Below the pieces are notes generated by a model that was not told the DNA's origin, made no database searches, and was given only the letters and a program-made list of their open reading frames with translations. A program made the translations under genes and the position numbers. 64,000 nucleotides of DNA from Agrobacterium rubi TR3 = NBRC 13261 (lineage in GTDB: Bacteria; Pseudomonadota; Alphaproteobacteria; Rhizobiales; Rhizobiaceae): assembly GCF_000739935.1 (NCBI RefSeq), contig NZ_BBJU01000016.1, positions 62,001 through 126,000 of the forward strand, read 5' to 3'. Of this stretch, positions 50,920-62,292 are shown in pieces; within the stretch, counting starts at the first letter, position 1, and the number at the start of each line of letters is the position of its first letter.

Positions 50920-51122
50920 AAGTCTATCGTTTCATCACCGGTCCCGACGACGCAAAGTTCTGTCATCGCGTCACCGAAGCCCTCAACAAAGGCTGGGAAC
51001 TGGCGGGATCACCGACCTACGCGTTCAATGCGGCAACCGGCGTCATGCACTGCGGACAGCCGGTCACCAAGACCGTCGAAGGCAAGGAATACCACCCGGA
51101 TATGAAGCTGGGCGAGCAGTAA
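50916..51122 (+). CDS. DUF1737 small protein
   Basis: A 68-aa protein of DUF1737: KVYRFITGPDDAKFCHRV, LNKGWELAGSPTYAF and the terminal YHPDMKLGEQ are typical. Its ATG overlaps the stop of the CitE-like gene, so the two are translationally coupled. Function unknown. Confidence 0.88.
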   Translation: MKVYRFITGPDDAKFCHRVTEALNKGWELAGSPTYAFNAATGVMHCGQPVTKTVEGKEYHPDMKLGEQ

Positions 51123-51123
51123 A

Positions 51124-51187
51124 GACCTACACCATCATCCCGCAAACTCGGCGCTGCTGGATGCCAAATCAAGTCCGCCATGACGGG
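51124..51187. repeat. Degenerate interspersed palindromic repeat
   Basis: The segment between the DUF1737 and metallopeptidase genes has the pattern CATCATCCCG...GCTGGATGCCAAATCAAGTCC...ATGACGGG, which on the minus strand resembles the alphaproteobacterial repeat CGTCATCCCGGACTTGATCCGGGATCCAG type (RIME/RPE-like). It appears decayed. No second copy is in the window. Confidence 0.4.
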
Positions 51188-51200
51188 TTAGATGATCGAA

Positions 51201-51641
51201 TCAGCGATCCGTCGCCGCCTCGTCGGCGCTTTCTTCGATGCGCTCCATGTCGTCGTCCGACAGGCCGAAATGGTGGCCGATTTCATGGATGAGGACGTGG
51301 GTGATGATATCGCCCAGCGTCTCCTCGTTTTCAGCCCAGTAATCGAGGATCGGTCGACGGTAGAGGATGATGCGGTTGACCATCTCGCCGGTTTCCATGG
51401 TGAAACGTTCTGAAATGCCGCGTCCTTCGAACAGACCGAGCAGATCGAACGGCGTTTCCAGCGCCATGTCCTCGAACACCTCATCGGTCGGAAAATCCGC
51501 GATCTCGATGATCAGGTCCTTGGTCAGCGCGCGAAACTCTTCCGGCAAATGGCCATATGCCTCGATGGCAAGCGATTCGAACGCTGAAAGTGTCGGCGCG
51601 TGGCGATCCCGCCAATCGTCGGTTTTGTCTATGCGGGCCAT
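51201..51641 (-). CDS. Zincin-like metallopeptidase (DUF1025 type)
   Basis: A 146-aa protein with the zinc-binding motif HEIGHHFGLSDDDM near residues 115-128, the hallmark of this small conserved metallopeptidase family. The N-terminal FESLAIEAYGHLPEEFRAL block is also conserved. Whether it is an active peptidase is not established. It is divergent from rplU across 329 bases. Confidence 0.92.
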   Translation of the reverse strand: MARIDKTDDWRDRHAPTLSAFESLAIEAYGHLPEEFRALTKDLIIEIADFPTDEVFEDMALETPFDLLGLFEGRGISERFTMETGEMVNRIILYRRPILDYWAENEETLGDIITHVLIHEIGHHFGLSDDDMERIEESADEAATDR

Positions 51642-51766
51642 TTCTGCTCCTTGTTGAGAGGCCCATATAAACCCTTGCCGACGAAATTTCGAGGCCTGTT
51701 TGCCACAAGTGGTTAAATCCCCCGAGATTCTTGGCCATTTGGGGTGTTTTCGATGCCCTCCAGACC

Positions 51767-51795
51767 TTGACAGAAAGGGCTTGCTCGCGTATCCG
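51767..51795 (+). promoter_or_regulatory. Probable housekeeping promoter of rplU-rpmA
   Basis: TTGACA (51767-51772) is a perfect -35; TATCCG (51790-51795) follows after 17 bases as a weaker -10. Transcription from here would give a leader of about 170 bases before rplU. The remaining part of the 329-bp gap (51642-51970) holds nothing else I can name apart from a small CCGCATTTGCGG hairpin near 51930. Confidence 0.5.
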
Positions 51796-51970
51796 GCACG
51801 TGAAATTGAGGGCGTATTGCGTCTTCCGTTTGTATCGCTTTGTCAAAAGCGGTTTCACCGGCGCGGTTTCCACAAGCATAAAGCCTAAAGAAGCCAAGCT
51901 ATTCGACTGATAAAAAGACGGCCAGACCGCATTTGCGGGCAGAGCCGGAACGAACATGAAAGGGTAAAAA

Positions 51971-52285
51971 ATGTTCGCAGTCATCAAGACCGGCGGTAAG
52001 CAGTACCGTGTAGCGGCCAACGACGTGCTCACAATTGAAAAATTGGAAGCAGACGCTGGCGCAACTGTAGAATTCACCGAAGTTCTCGTGATCGGCGTTG
52101 GCGCTGACGCACAGTTCGGCGCACCTTTCGTTGCAGGCGCAACGGTCAAGGCTGAAGTTGTCGAACACAATCGCGGCAAGAAGGTCATCGCCTTCAAGAA
52201 GCGTCGTCGTCAGAACTCCAAGCGTACGCGCGGTCATCGTCAGCATCACACCGTCGTCCGCATCACGGACATCGTTGCAGCCTAA
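51971..52285 (+). CDS. rplU: 50S ribosomal protein L21
   Basis: Ribosomal large-subunit protein, 104 aa. Starts [20 protein letters not shown] and ends with the [13 protein letters not shown] basic tail of L21. AAAGGG lies upstream. It forms an operon with rpmA 40 bases downstream. Confidence 0.98.
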   Translation: MFAVIKTGGKQYRVAANDVLTIEKLEADAGATVEFTEVLVIGVGADAQFGAPFVAGATVKAEVVEHNRGKKVIAFKKRRRQNSKRTRGHRQHHTVVRITDIVAA

Positions 52286-52325
52286 TCGGCGCGACACGGG
52301 AAACAAGGTTTAAAGGAGACATCCA

Positions 52326-52595
52326 ATGGCACATAAAAAAGCTGGCGGTTCATCGCGTAACGGTCGCGATTCGAATTCCAAGCGCCTTGGCGTGAAGAAG
52401 TTCGGCGGCGAAGCCGTCATTCCAGGCAACATTATTCTGCGCCAGCGCGGAACGCAGTGGCATCCCGGCGCCAATGTTGGCCTCGGCAAAGACCACACGA
52501 TTTTCGCGCTGACAGCCGGCAACGTGTCCTTCCGCTCGAAGGGCAATGGCCGCGTATACGTGTCTGTCGCACCGAAAGCGGAAGCCGCAGAATAA
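52326..52595 (+). CDS. rpmA: 50S ribosomal protein L27
   Basis: Ribosomal protein L27, 89 aa, whose N-terminus reaches the peptidyl-transferase centre. Starts [20 protein letters not shown] directly, so no Prp-type cleavage leader is present. AAAGGAGA precedes the ATG. A strong terminator follows. Confidence 0.98.
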   Translation: MAHKKAGGSSRNGRDSNSKRLGVKKFGGEAVIPGNIILRQRGTQWHPGANVGLGKDHTIFALTAGNVSFRSKGNGRVYVSVAPKAEAAE

Positions 52596-52660
52596 GCCGG
52601 TCGCGTCATATGCAGCCGGTGTCCCAATGACCCGGCTGAGACGTAACAGGTTCAGTCATT

Positions 52661-52699
52661 AAAAAGGGGAGTTGGGGCACCACCCAACTCCCCTTTTTT
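52661..52699 (+). terminator. Strong rho-independent terminator after rpmA
   Basis: An 11-bp perfect stem (GGGGAGTTGGG, 52666-52676, with CCCAACTCCCC, 52683-52693) around GCACCA is flanked by AAAAA and TTTTTT. It lies 65 bases after rpmA. A weaker CAGCCGG/CCGGCTG hairpin precedes it (about 52613-52638). Confidence 0.95.
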
Positions 52700-52724
52700 C
52701 TTAACCTCATGGAGGGACTGAACC

Positions 52725-53357
52725 ATGCAAGCTGAATTGTTAAGGGAAGACCAATCACGGTCACCCGAAGAACGGCCGAGACCTGATCGGTCGAGGAGCG
52801 ATTGCCCCGTCTTATTATCGCAAAGGCTCGTCATGCGCGCCCCTCACGAAGAAGACATTGACGCCCTTGCCCATCTTGCCAACAACGCCAATATCGCGAC
52901 CATGGTGTCGCGTATGCCGCACCCTTACACGGCCAAAGATGCCGCGGATTTCGTGCGACGTGCAAAAGTGGGCGAGATTGGCAAGTGCGTCTATGCGATT
53001 ACCCGCATGGAGAACGGCGAGTTTATGGGCTGCTGTGCGCTGGAGCCGCAGGCCGATCAAAACACCCTCGAAATGGGCTATTGGCTGGGTGAACCCTACT
53101 GGAACAAGGGCTATACGACCGAAGCCGCTCATGCCCTGATCGACATGGCGTTCCGAACCCGCGACATCGAGCAGATCGACGCACGGTGCCGCGTCACCAA
53201 CATCGCCTCGCGCCGGGTCATACAAAAGTGCGGTTTCCAGCTTCAGGGTTCCGGCATGGTCGGTTCGCTGGCGCTGGGCGGCATGGTACCCGTCGAATGG
53301 TATCGGCTGGATCGCAAGACATGGGTTTCGCTGAGAAGCTGGGGAGATATGCGATGA
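52725..53357 (+). CDS. GNAT acetyltransferase, RimJ/RimL-like (first of pair)
   Basis: A 210-aa protein with a GNAT domain (about 30-185): LSQRLVMRAPHEEDIDAL, MGYWLGEPYWNKGYTTEAAHALI as the acetyl-CoA loop, and NIASRRVIQKCGFQLQG. Such proteins acetylate protein N-termini or small metabolites. It has an unusual charged 28-residue N-terminal lead before the domain. GGAGG lies nine bases before the ATG. It overlaps the second acetyltransferase (ATGA). Confidence 0.92.
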   Translation: MQAELLREDQSRSPEERPRPDRSRSDCPVLLSQRLVMRAPHEEDIDALAHLANNANIATMVSRMPHPYTAKDAADFVRRAKVGEIGKCVYAITRMENGEFMGCCALEPQADQNTLEMGYWLGEPYWNKGYTTEAAHALIDMAFRTRDIEQIDARCRVTNIASRRVIQKCGFQLQGSGMVGSLALGGMVPVEWYRLDRKTWVSLRSWGDMR

Positions 53358-53923
53358 GAACGGCTCAGGTGAAGAACCCTCTGGCAAGACCAAGTCATAT
53401 CCAGACGCTGGAGACCCGCCGACTGGTGCTGCGCCCGCAGCGCCTTTCGGATGCTGGAAGCATTGCGCAATCGCTCAGCGACTTCCAGGTCACGCGCATG
53501 CTCGCGCGTGTCCCGGCACCCTATTACAGGCAGGACGCTCTGGAGTGGTTGATCCTGCGAACAGCAGGGCAGGGTTGGGATTTTGCCATCACCTGCGGTG
53601 ACGATACGCTGATCGGCGTCGTCTCGATCGAAGAGCTTCATGGCGAGTGGCGTCTCGGATATTGGCTCGACCGTGCCCATTGGGGCAAGGGCCTTATGAC
53701 CGAGGCAGTGGCCAGCGTGGTCGAGCATTTCTTTCAGCAGATGCCGGAAGAGGTGCTTTATTCCGGCATGTTTGCGGATAACCCCGCGTCACTGCGGGTG
53801 CAGGAGAAGCTCGGTTTTCAGATCATCGGATGCCATGAAATCTATGCCGTTGCACGCGCAAGCATGGTGACGCATCTGGATACCGCATTGACGGCAGAGG
53901 CTTTTCGAAGGCCGCGACCGTAA
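53354..53923 (+). CDS. GNAT acetyltransferase, RimJ/RimL-like (second of pair)
   Basis: A 189-aa GNAT: LETRRLVLRPQRLSDAGSIA, the acetyl-CoA site GYWLDRAHWGKGLMTEAV and NPASLRVQEKLGFQIIG. It starts on the overlapping ATGA at the end of the first GNAT gene; the upstream 56 codons of the long frame are the first gene in another frame. The two differ enough to be old duplicates. Substrate unknown, but the rpmA-obgE position suggests a ribosome-linked target. Confidence 0.92.
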   Translation: MRTAQVKNPLARPSHIQTLETRRLVLRPQRLSDAGSIAQSLSDFQVTRMLARVPAPYYRQDALEWLILRTAGQGWDFAITCGDDTLIGVVSIEELHGEWRLGYWLDRAHWGKGLMTEAVASVVEHFFQQMPEEVLYSGMFADNPASLRVQEKLGFQIIGCHEIYAVARASMVTHLDTALTAEAFRRPRP

Positions 53924-53934
53924 ACAACATCAAA

Positions 53935-53964
53935 CAAGGCCGGTTTTATCGCAGACCGGCCTTG
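53935..53964 (+). terminator. Hairpin after the GNAT pair
   Basis: CAAGGCCGGT (53935-53944) pairs perfectly with ACCGGCCTTG (53955-53964). No T-run follows, so termination is uncertain; it lies 12 bases after the second GNAT stop and before the obgE promoter region. Confidence 0.5.
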
Positions 53965-54081
53965 CCCTATCGGCTTTCCCGCCACGATAATCTTTGACCT
54001 TGAGAGCCTGCGCCTATATTTGGAGCGACAGATCCTTTTTTTAAAAGCAAGTCCGCAAACCTTTGCTGGAATTGCCACTAA

Positions 54082-56340
<2,259 letters not shown>

Positions 56341-56348
<8 letters not shown>

Positions 56349-57627
56349 ACAGGCCGTGAAGCAGAGCCATGATATTGAAACGCTGATGATGTCCATCGGC
56401 GCTCAGGCAAAAGCTGCTTCGCGACCGTTGTCCATCGCCAGTGCGGATCAGAAGAACCGCGCGCTACTGGCTATGGCCTCTGCCATCGAGGCTTCGATGT
56501 CCAAAATCCTCGACGCCAATGCCAGGGATGTCGCGGCGGCTGAAACTTCAGGCGTTGCCGCCTCCTTCATCGACCGTTTGAAACTCGACAATGCGCGGAT
56601 CGCAGGGATCGCCGAGGGCATTCGCTCCATCGCGGCCCTTGCCGATCCTGTTGGAGAGGTCATCGCAGCCTGGGATCGTCCCAACGGGCTGAAGATCGAA
56701 CGCGTCCGCACGCCGCTCGGCGTCATCGGCGTCATCTATGAAAGCCGCCCGAATGTCACGGCGGATGCCGGTGCGCTGTGCCTGAAGGCGGGCAATGCTG
56801 TGATCCTGCGCGGTGGTTCGGATTCGCAATATTCATCGCGCGCTATCCATGCCTGCCTCGTGGAAGGCCTGAAGATCGCGGGACTTCCAGAGCATGCGAT
56901 TCAACTCGTGCCTGTTACGGATCGCGCTGCCGTCGGCAGTCTGCTGGGCGGGCTCGGCGGCACGGTGGATGTCATCGTTCCGCGCGGCGGCAAAAGCCTC
57001 GTGGCGCGTGTTCAGTCGGAAGCCCGTGTTCCGGTCTTTGCCCATCTGGAAGGCATCTGCCACGTTTATGTCGATAAGTCTGCCGATCTGGAGATGGCGA
57101 AAAACATCGTACTGAACGCCAAGATGCGCCGCACCGGCATATGCGGCTCGGCCGAAACGCTGCTGGTCGATGCTTCTGCCGTGTCAACGCATCTGGAACC
57201 GCTGGTGAGGATTTTGCGCGACGCCGGTTGCGAAGTGCGTGGCTCGGCAGCGGTGCAAAACGCTGTCGAAGGTGTGATCGCAGCGACGGAAGAAGACTGG
57301 CGCACGGAATATCTCGACGCCATCATTTCGGTTGATGTCGTGGACGGAATTTCCGGTGCCATCGCGCATATCGGCACTTACTCGTCCAATCACACCGAAG
57401 CTGTGATTGCTGAAGATGCCGCAGTGGTCGAACGCTTCTTCAACGAGATCGATTCGGCCATTTTGCTGCACAATGCCTCCACGCAGTTTGCCGATGGCGG
57501 TGAATTCGGCATGGGCGCGGAAATCGGCATCGCCACCGGCAAGATGCATGCGCGCGGCCCCGTGGGCGTCGAGCAGCTGACGTCCTTCAAATACCGTGTG
57601 CATGGCACCGGCCAGACGCGGACCTGA
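56341..57627 (+). CDS. proA: Gamma-glutamyl phosphate reductase
   Basis: Second step of proline synthesis, 428 aa. NADPH-dependent reduction uses the catalytic cysteine in [37 protein letters not shown] and [17 protein letters not shown] are family blocks. The ATG at 56341 overlaps the proB stop by eight bases and has AAGGA eight bases upstream; earlier starts at 56320 are rejected. Confidence 0.96.
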
Positions 57628-57630
57628 TAT

Positions 57631-58254
57631 GTGACTGACGATTGTGGTCTGGACAAACGTTACCTTACCATGCCGCACACGGAGCGCGGCATGGTCATCG
57701 GCCTGTTCGGCGGGTCTTTCAATCCACCCCATGCGGGCCATGCGCTGGTTGCCGAAATTGCTCTGCGACGGCTGGGTCTCGATCAGCTGTGGTGGATGGT
57801 GACGCCCGGCAACCCGCTGAAGAACAGGGCCGACCTCGCCCCCCTCAAAAACCGCATCGACGCCTGTGAGGAGTTGATCTCGGACCCACGCGTCAAGGTG
57901 ACCGCCTTCGAGCAATCCTTCGGTGTCACCTACACCGCCAATACGCTGCGGCTGATCAAGGCGAAGAACCCGCATGTCCGGTTCATCTGGATCATGGGTG
58001 CCGACAATCTGCGCAATTTCCATCGCTGGCAGAAATGGCGCAAGATCGCCGAGACCTTCCCGATTGCCGTCATCGACAGGCCAGGCGCAACGCTTGCCTA
58101 TCTCTCCTCCACCATGGCGCAGGCCTTCAGCCATGCCCGCGTGGACGAAGACGATGCGGGTGTTCTCTGGACAAAAACCGCGCCCGCCTGGGTTTTCATC
58201 CACGGGCCACGCTCGACGCTGAGTTCCACTGCTTTGCGCAACGATCGTAGATGA
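57631..58254 (+). CDS. nadD: Nicotinate-nucleotide adenylyltransferase
   Basis: Makes deamido-NAD in NAD synthesis, 207 aa. The nucleotidyltransferase signature GLFGGSFNPPHAGHALVAEI and the C-terminal SSTALRNDRR are present. The GTG at 57631 lies three bases after proA; the ATG at 57670, closer to the conserved core, is an equally good start. Neither has a clear ribosome-binding site. Confidence 0.95.
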   Translation: MTDDCGLDKRYLTMPHTERGMVIGLFGGSFNPPHAGHALVAEIALRRLGLDQLWWMVTPGNPLKNRADLAPLKNRIDACEELISDPRVKVTAFEQSFGVTYTANTLRLIKAKNPHVRFIWIMGADNLRNFHRWQKWRKIAETFPIAVIDRPGATLAYLSSTMAQAFSHARVDEDDAGVLWTKTAPAWVFIHGPRSTLSSTALRNDRR

Positions 58255-58375
58255 AGTATGAGGCATACAAGCCTCTCCCACATCTTGAAAACTTAACGCT
58301 TTGATGCCAACTTTACTGTGTGGCGTGAAGAATCGCTGCACAGTATCTGGTTTGTCATTTCGGAAAGGAAAACCA

Positions 58376-58789
58376 CTGACAACAGTACACACCAAGGGAA
58401 GAGCTTTCAGCGCTATCCCAAAGAGCATGGAGAGTGGCGTTGATGCTGCCCGTCGTGCCCTCGGAACCGTCCTCGCCAGTGTCGAGGACTCCAAAGCAGA
58501 AGACATCGTTTACCTGAACATTGCCGGAAAATCGGCGCTTGCGGACTACATGGTTGTGGTGTCCGGGCGTTCCAACAGGCATGTCTCGGCGATCTGCGAA
58601 CATCTCATGTCCGATATGAAGGACGAGGGCTTCGGCCATTCGCGTATCGAAGGCCTCGAGAACGGCGATTGGGTCGTGATCGATGCGGGCGATGTCATCA
58701 TCCATGTGTTCCGTCCAGAAGTCCGAGCGTTCTATAACATCGAAAAGATGTGGGCCGCTCCCGACATCGAGGAAGAAACGCTGCACTGA
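58376..58789 (+). CDS. rsfS: Ribosome silencing factor RsfS
   Basis: Binds L14 and blocks subunit joining under starvation, about 137 aa. The family core KAEDIVYLNIAGKSALADYM, VVSGRSNRHVSAI and VIIHVFRPEVRAFYNIEKMW is complete. The start is unusual: GGAAAGG precedes a CTG at 58376 that would give MTTVHTKGRAFS, but ATG 58304 and ATG 58427 are alternatives. The core begins near 58460 in every case. Confidence 0.88.
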   Translation: MTTVHTKGRAFSAIPKSMESGVDAARRALGTVLASVEDSKAEDIVYLNIAGKSALADYMVVVSGRSNRHVSAICEHLMSDMKDEGFGHSRIEGLENGDWVVIDAGDVIIHVFRPEVRAFYNIEKMWAAPDIEEETLH

Positions 58790-58891
58790 TGCGGTTTCAA
58801 GGCCGATGCACCGCATCGGCCGCATAGAAATCCGCAGCCTGTCCTGATAGAAACGCAAATGACGACGTTTGCGATACGGATGGATGTGTGA

Positions 58892-59374
58892 ATGCGGATT
58901 TCGATTTTTGCGGTGGGACGGCTCAAATCCGGCCCTGAAAAAGATCTTGCGTCGCGCTATCTGGACCGTTTCGCCAAGACCGGACCTGCCATAGGCTTGG
59001 AATTTGCCCGCATCATCGAGGTTGCCGAAAGCCGCGCTTCGAATGCCGATACCCGCAAGCGGGAAGAAGCTGCCATGCTGGAAAAGCATCTGACAGATGG
59101 CGCAGTCCTTATTCTGCTGGATGAACGCGGCAAGGCGCTTAACAGCCCGGCCTTTGCTGATCTCTTCGGCAACATGCGCGATAGCGGCAAACGCGACCTG
59201 ATGATCGCCATCGGTGGCGCGGACGGTCTCGATCCGTCGTTATACGACAAAGCCTCTGCCACCTTATGCCTGGGAAAGCTCACATGGCCGCACCAGTTGG
59301 TGCGAATTTTGATTGCCGAACAGCTGTATCGTGCCGTGACGATCCTGTCCGGCCATCCATATCACCGCGTCTAA
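58892..59374 (+). CDS. rlmH: 23S rRNA pseudouridine-1915 N3-methyltransferase RlmH
   Basis: SPOUT-class methyltransferase, 160 aa. Trefoil-knot motifs LILLDERGKALNSPAFA, IAIGGADGLDPSLYDKA and LTWPHQLVRILIAEQLYRA are complete. It follows rsfS by 102 bases, the usual order. Confidence 0.96.
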   Translation: MRISIFAVGRLKSGPEKDLASRYLDRFAKTGPAIGLEFARIIEVAESRASNADTRKREEAAMLEKHLTDGAVLILLDERGKALNSPAFADLFGNMRDSGKRDLMIAIGGADGLDPSLYDKASATLCLGKLTWPHQLVRILIAEQLYRAVTILSGHPYHRV

Positions 59375-59498
59375 CGTTTTTGCGCCACACGTTGCACCAC
59401 AAATTCGGCCATCAAATTGCCTGCCGTAACGTGCCTATTGGCGCAAAGCGGCGAAGCAGCGTATGGTCGCCAATCTCTTCGACGGTTAGACATGTTTC

Positions 59499-60908
59499 AT
59501 GAACGGTAACGGCAGCAAACACAGGCACACAGCGCTTCCGGGCGTGATTCTGGCTGCCTGCATGTTTGCGTCCTATCCATCTGTCGGCGCATTTTCGCAA
59601 GAGGATGTTCCACCCCCGCCTGCCGTTCAGGACACCAATACCCAGCCCAGTGACCTCGATGCTCTGGAAAAACGCCGTGACCAGAACAGGCAGGATTTGC
59701 AGGAGCTGGTCGATAGCATCGGCCTGTCCGAAGACAAATCCCGCCAGCTTCAGGACAGCATTGCCGCGCTCAATCAGGACACGGCACGCATCAAGGATGA
59801 GCTGATCGCCTCGGCTGCCCGTCGCAAGGACCTCGAAGGCAAGATCAGCGATGGCGAAGATCGGCTTGCCAAGCTCGGTGTTCGCGAAGACGGCGTCAAG
59901 GCGTCGTTGCGAGAACGGCGCGGCGTGCTGGCTGAAGTGCTCGCAGCACTTCAACGCATGGGCCGCAATCCCCCCCCTGCTCTCCTCGTTTCGCCGGAAG
60001 ATGCGCTGGCATCGGTGCGCAGCGCCATCCTTCTCGGCGCTGTCGTTCCAGGCATCCGTTCGGAGACCGAAAAGCTGGTGTCTGCTCTCAAAGAGTTGAC
60101 CGACCTGCGCCAGGCCATCGCCAGCGAAAAAGAACAGCTGACGGTAACGATGACGGCAAGCCTCGAAGAGGAAAAACGGCTCGATCTTTTGCGTCTCGAA
60201 AACGAGAAGCGCAACACCCAGACGGCGAGCGACCTTGAGTCAGAACGTAAGCGTTCTGAAGAACTTGCGAGCAAGGCGACCAGTCTCGAAGGGCTGGTTT
60301 CATCGCTTGAAAGCGAAATTTCCTCGGTGCGTGACGCCAAGGAAAAAGAGCGTCAGGAACAGGAGCGATTGGCCGCTTTACCCCAGGCTGACCGCGACAA
60401 AGTGCAGGCCCAAACCGACGCCGGAATGCCCGATAAAAACCGCATTGCGCCCGCATATCCGTTTTCGAGTCTGAAGGGTAAGCTGGCCATGCCGGTCTCC
60501 GGAGATGTGCTGCGAAAGTTCGGCGACGCCGACGGAACCGGGCATTTTTCCAAGGGGATCGTGGTTGCAACCGGCCCGGAGGCACTGGTAACGGCGCCTG
60601 CTGATGGTTTCGTGGTTTTTGCCGGGGAATTTCGCAGTTATGGCCGCATGATCATTCTCAATGCCGGTGACGGATATCATCTGGTGCTGACAGGCATGGA
60701 CAATGTGAGGACAAGGCAGGGCATGTTCGTGTTCTCCGGCGAACCGATCGCGTCCATGGGCGCAAAAAGAGTGGCAAGTGCTGCTGCATTGGCGCTGGAA
60801 ACTGACAAGCCGACACTTTACATTGAATTTAGAAAAGACGGCGTACCAGTTGATTCTCAACCATGGTGGACCGTGAAAAATACCGGAAGGGCGCGCAATG
60901 ATTCGTAA
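59499..60908 (+). CDS. EnvC-like murein hydrolase activator with degenerate M23 domain
   Basis: Periplasmic protein of 469 aa. A signal peptide (about 1-33, cut after VGA) is followed by long coiled coils (about 50-135 and 190-310) and a C-terminal LytM-like domain (about 335-465). The zinc ligands of active M23 peptidases are missing: the HxxxD position reads GHFSKGIVVATG and the HxH position YIEFRKDG. This is the pattern of EnvC-type activators of amidases at division sites. It precedes ctpA with an overlap of 11 bases. Confidence 0.9.
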   Translation: MNGNGSKHRHTALPGVILAACMFASYPSVGAFSQEDVPPPPAVQDTNTQPSDLDALEKRRDQNRQDLQELVDSIGLSEDKSRQLQDSIAALNQDTARIKDELIASAARRKDLEGKISDGEDRLAKLGVREDGVKASLRERRGVLAEVLAALQRMGRNPPPALLVSPEDALASVRSAILLGAVVPGIRSETEKLVSALKELTDLRQAIASEKEQLTVTMTASLEEEKRLDLLRLENEKRNTQTASDLESERKRSEELASKATSLEGLVSSLESEISSVRDAKEKERQEQERLAALPQADRDKVQAQTDAGMPDKNRIAPAYPFSSLKGKLAMPVSGDVLRKFGDADGTGHFSKGIVVATGPEALVTAPADGFVVFAGEFRSYGRMIILNAGDGYHLVLTGMDNVRTRQGMFVFSGEPIASMGAKRVASAAALALETDKPTLYIEFRKDGVPVDSQPWWTVKNTGRARNDS

Positions 60909-62226
60909 GGCTTCACTTCTCCTCATTGGTGGACTTATGGGTGCCACAGCGATGAGCGTTATCTACTCGGCCAGCATGCCGGCACAGGCTGCCGGCCCTT
61001 CGACCTACAAGGAGCTGTCGATTTTTGGTGACGTGTTCGAGCGCGTGCGTGCCCAATATGTGACGCCACCGGATGATAAGAAGCTGGTTGAAAACGCCAT
61101 CAACGGCATGCTGAGCTCGCTCGATCCGCATTCGAGCTTCCTGAATGCACAGGATGCGACCGACATGCGCTCCCAGACTAAGGGTGAGTTCGGCGGTCTC
61201 GGCATCGAAGTGACGATGGAAAACGAGCTGGTCAAGGTCATCTCACCGATGGATGACACACCTGCTGCCAAAGCAGGCATTCTTGCTGGCGACTATATCT
61301 CCGAAATCGACGGTGCCCCGGTCCGTGGTCTCAAGCTTGAAGAAGCCGTCGAAAAGATGCGTGGTGCGGTGAAGACGCCGATCAAGCTGACGGTGATTCG
61401 CCAGGGCGCTGATAAGCCGCTCGACATCACCGTAATGCGTGAAATCATCGCCGTTCGCGCCGTGAAATCGCGCGTCGAAGGTGGCGATGTCGGTTATCTG
61501 CGCGTCATCTCCTTTACGGAAAAGACTTATGATGACCTCGAAAAGGCAATCAAGAAGATCAAGGAAGACGTCCCGGCCGACAAGCTGAAGGGCTACGTTC
61601 TTGACCTGCGCCTCAATCCGGGTGGTCTGCTCGATCAGGCGATCAACGTGTCCGACGCTTTCCTGGAGCGTGGCGAGGTTGTTTCGACCCGTGGTCGTAA
61701 CCCGGAAGAAACCCGTCGCTTCAACGCAACGGCTGGCGATCTGACAGATGGCAAGCCGGTGATTGTTCTCGTCAACGGCGGCTCGGCCTCTGCGTCGGAA
61801 ATCGTGGCCGGTGCGCTGCAGGATCTGCGCCGTGCGACGGTTCTGGGCACACGGTCCTTCGGTAAGGGCTCCGTCCAGACGATCATTCCGCTGGGCGATA
61901 CCGGTGCGCTTCGTCTGACGACGGCGCTCTATTACACGCCATCGGGCAAGTCCATTCAGGGTACGGGCATCACGCCTGATATCAAGGTGGATCAGCCATT
62001 GCCGGAAGAGCTTCAGGGACGCGTGCGTGCCGAAGGCGAATCCAGCCTGCGTGGCCACATTCAGGGCCAGAGCGAAACGGAAGAGGGTTCGGGCTCCGCA
62101 GCCTACGTTCCGCCGGAAGCCAAGGACGATATCCAGCTCAACTACGCGCTGGATCTCTTCCACGGCACCAAGACGGACGCTTCTTTCCCGCCAAACCCTG
62201 AAAAGGCTGTCGTCAACAAGCAGTAA
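60898..62226 (+). CDS. ctpA: Carboxy-terminal processing protease CtpA (S41)
   Basis: Periplasmic tail-specific protease, 442 aa. Signal peptide (1-32, PAQAAGP) is followed by a PDZ domain (about 95-175, with GLGIEVTMENELVKVISP) and the S41 core: catalytic serine in NGGSASASEIVAGAL and lysine in SFGKGSVQTI. It overlaps the EnvC-like gene, and CtpA with EnvC/NlpI-type proteins shapes the cell wall in other bacteria. Confidence 0.97.
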   Translation: MIRKASLLLIGGLMGATAMSVIYSASMPAQAAGPSTYKELSIFGDVFERVRAQYVTPPDDKKLVENAINGMLSSLDPHSSFLNAQDATDMRSQTKGEFGGLGIEVTMENELVKVISPMDDTPAAKAGILAGDYISEIDGAPVRGLKLEEAVEKMRGAVKTPIKLTVIRQGADKPLDITVMREIIAVRAVKSRVEGGDVGYLRVISFTEKTYDDLEKAIKKIKEDVPADKLKGYVLDLRLNPGGLLDQAINVSDAFLERGEVVSTRGRNPEETRRFNATAGDLTDGKPVIVLVNGGSASASEIVAGALQDLRRATVLGTRSFGKGSVQTIIPLGDTGALRLTTALYYTPSGKSIQGTGITPDIKVDQPLPEELQGRVRAEGESSLRGHIQGQSETEEGSGSAAYVPPEAKDDIQLNYALDLFHGTKTDASFPPNPEKAVVNKQ

Positions 62227-62292
62227 GATGTGAGCGCATCGGGTCATCCCGATGCCTTCCCACCATGCTCGCCGTCAAACACGGATAGATCA

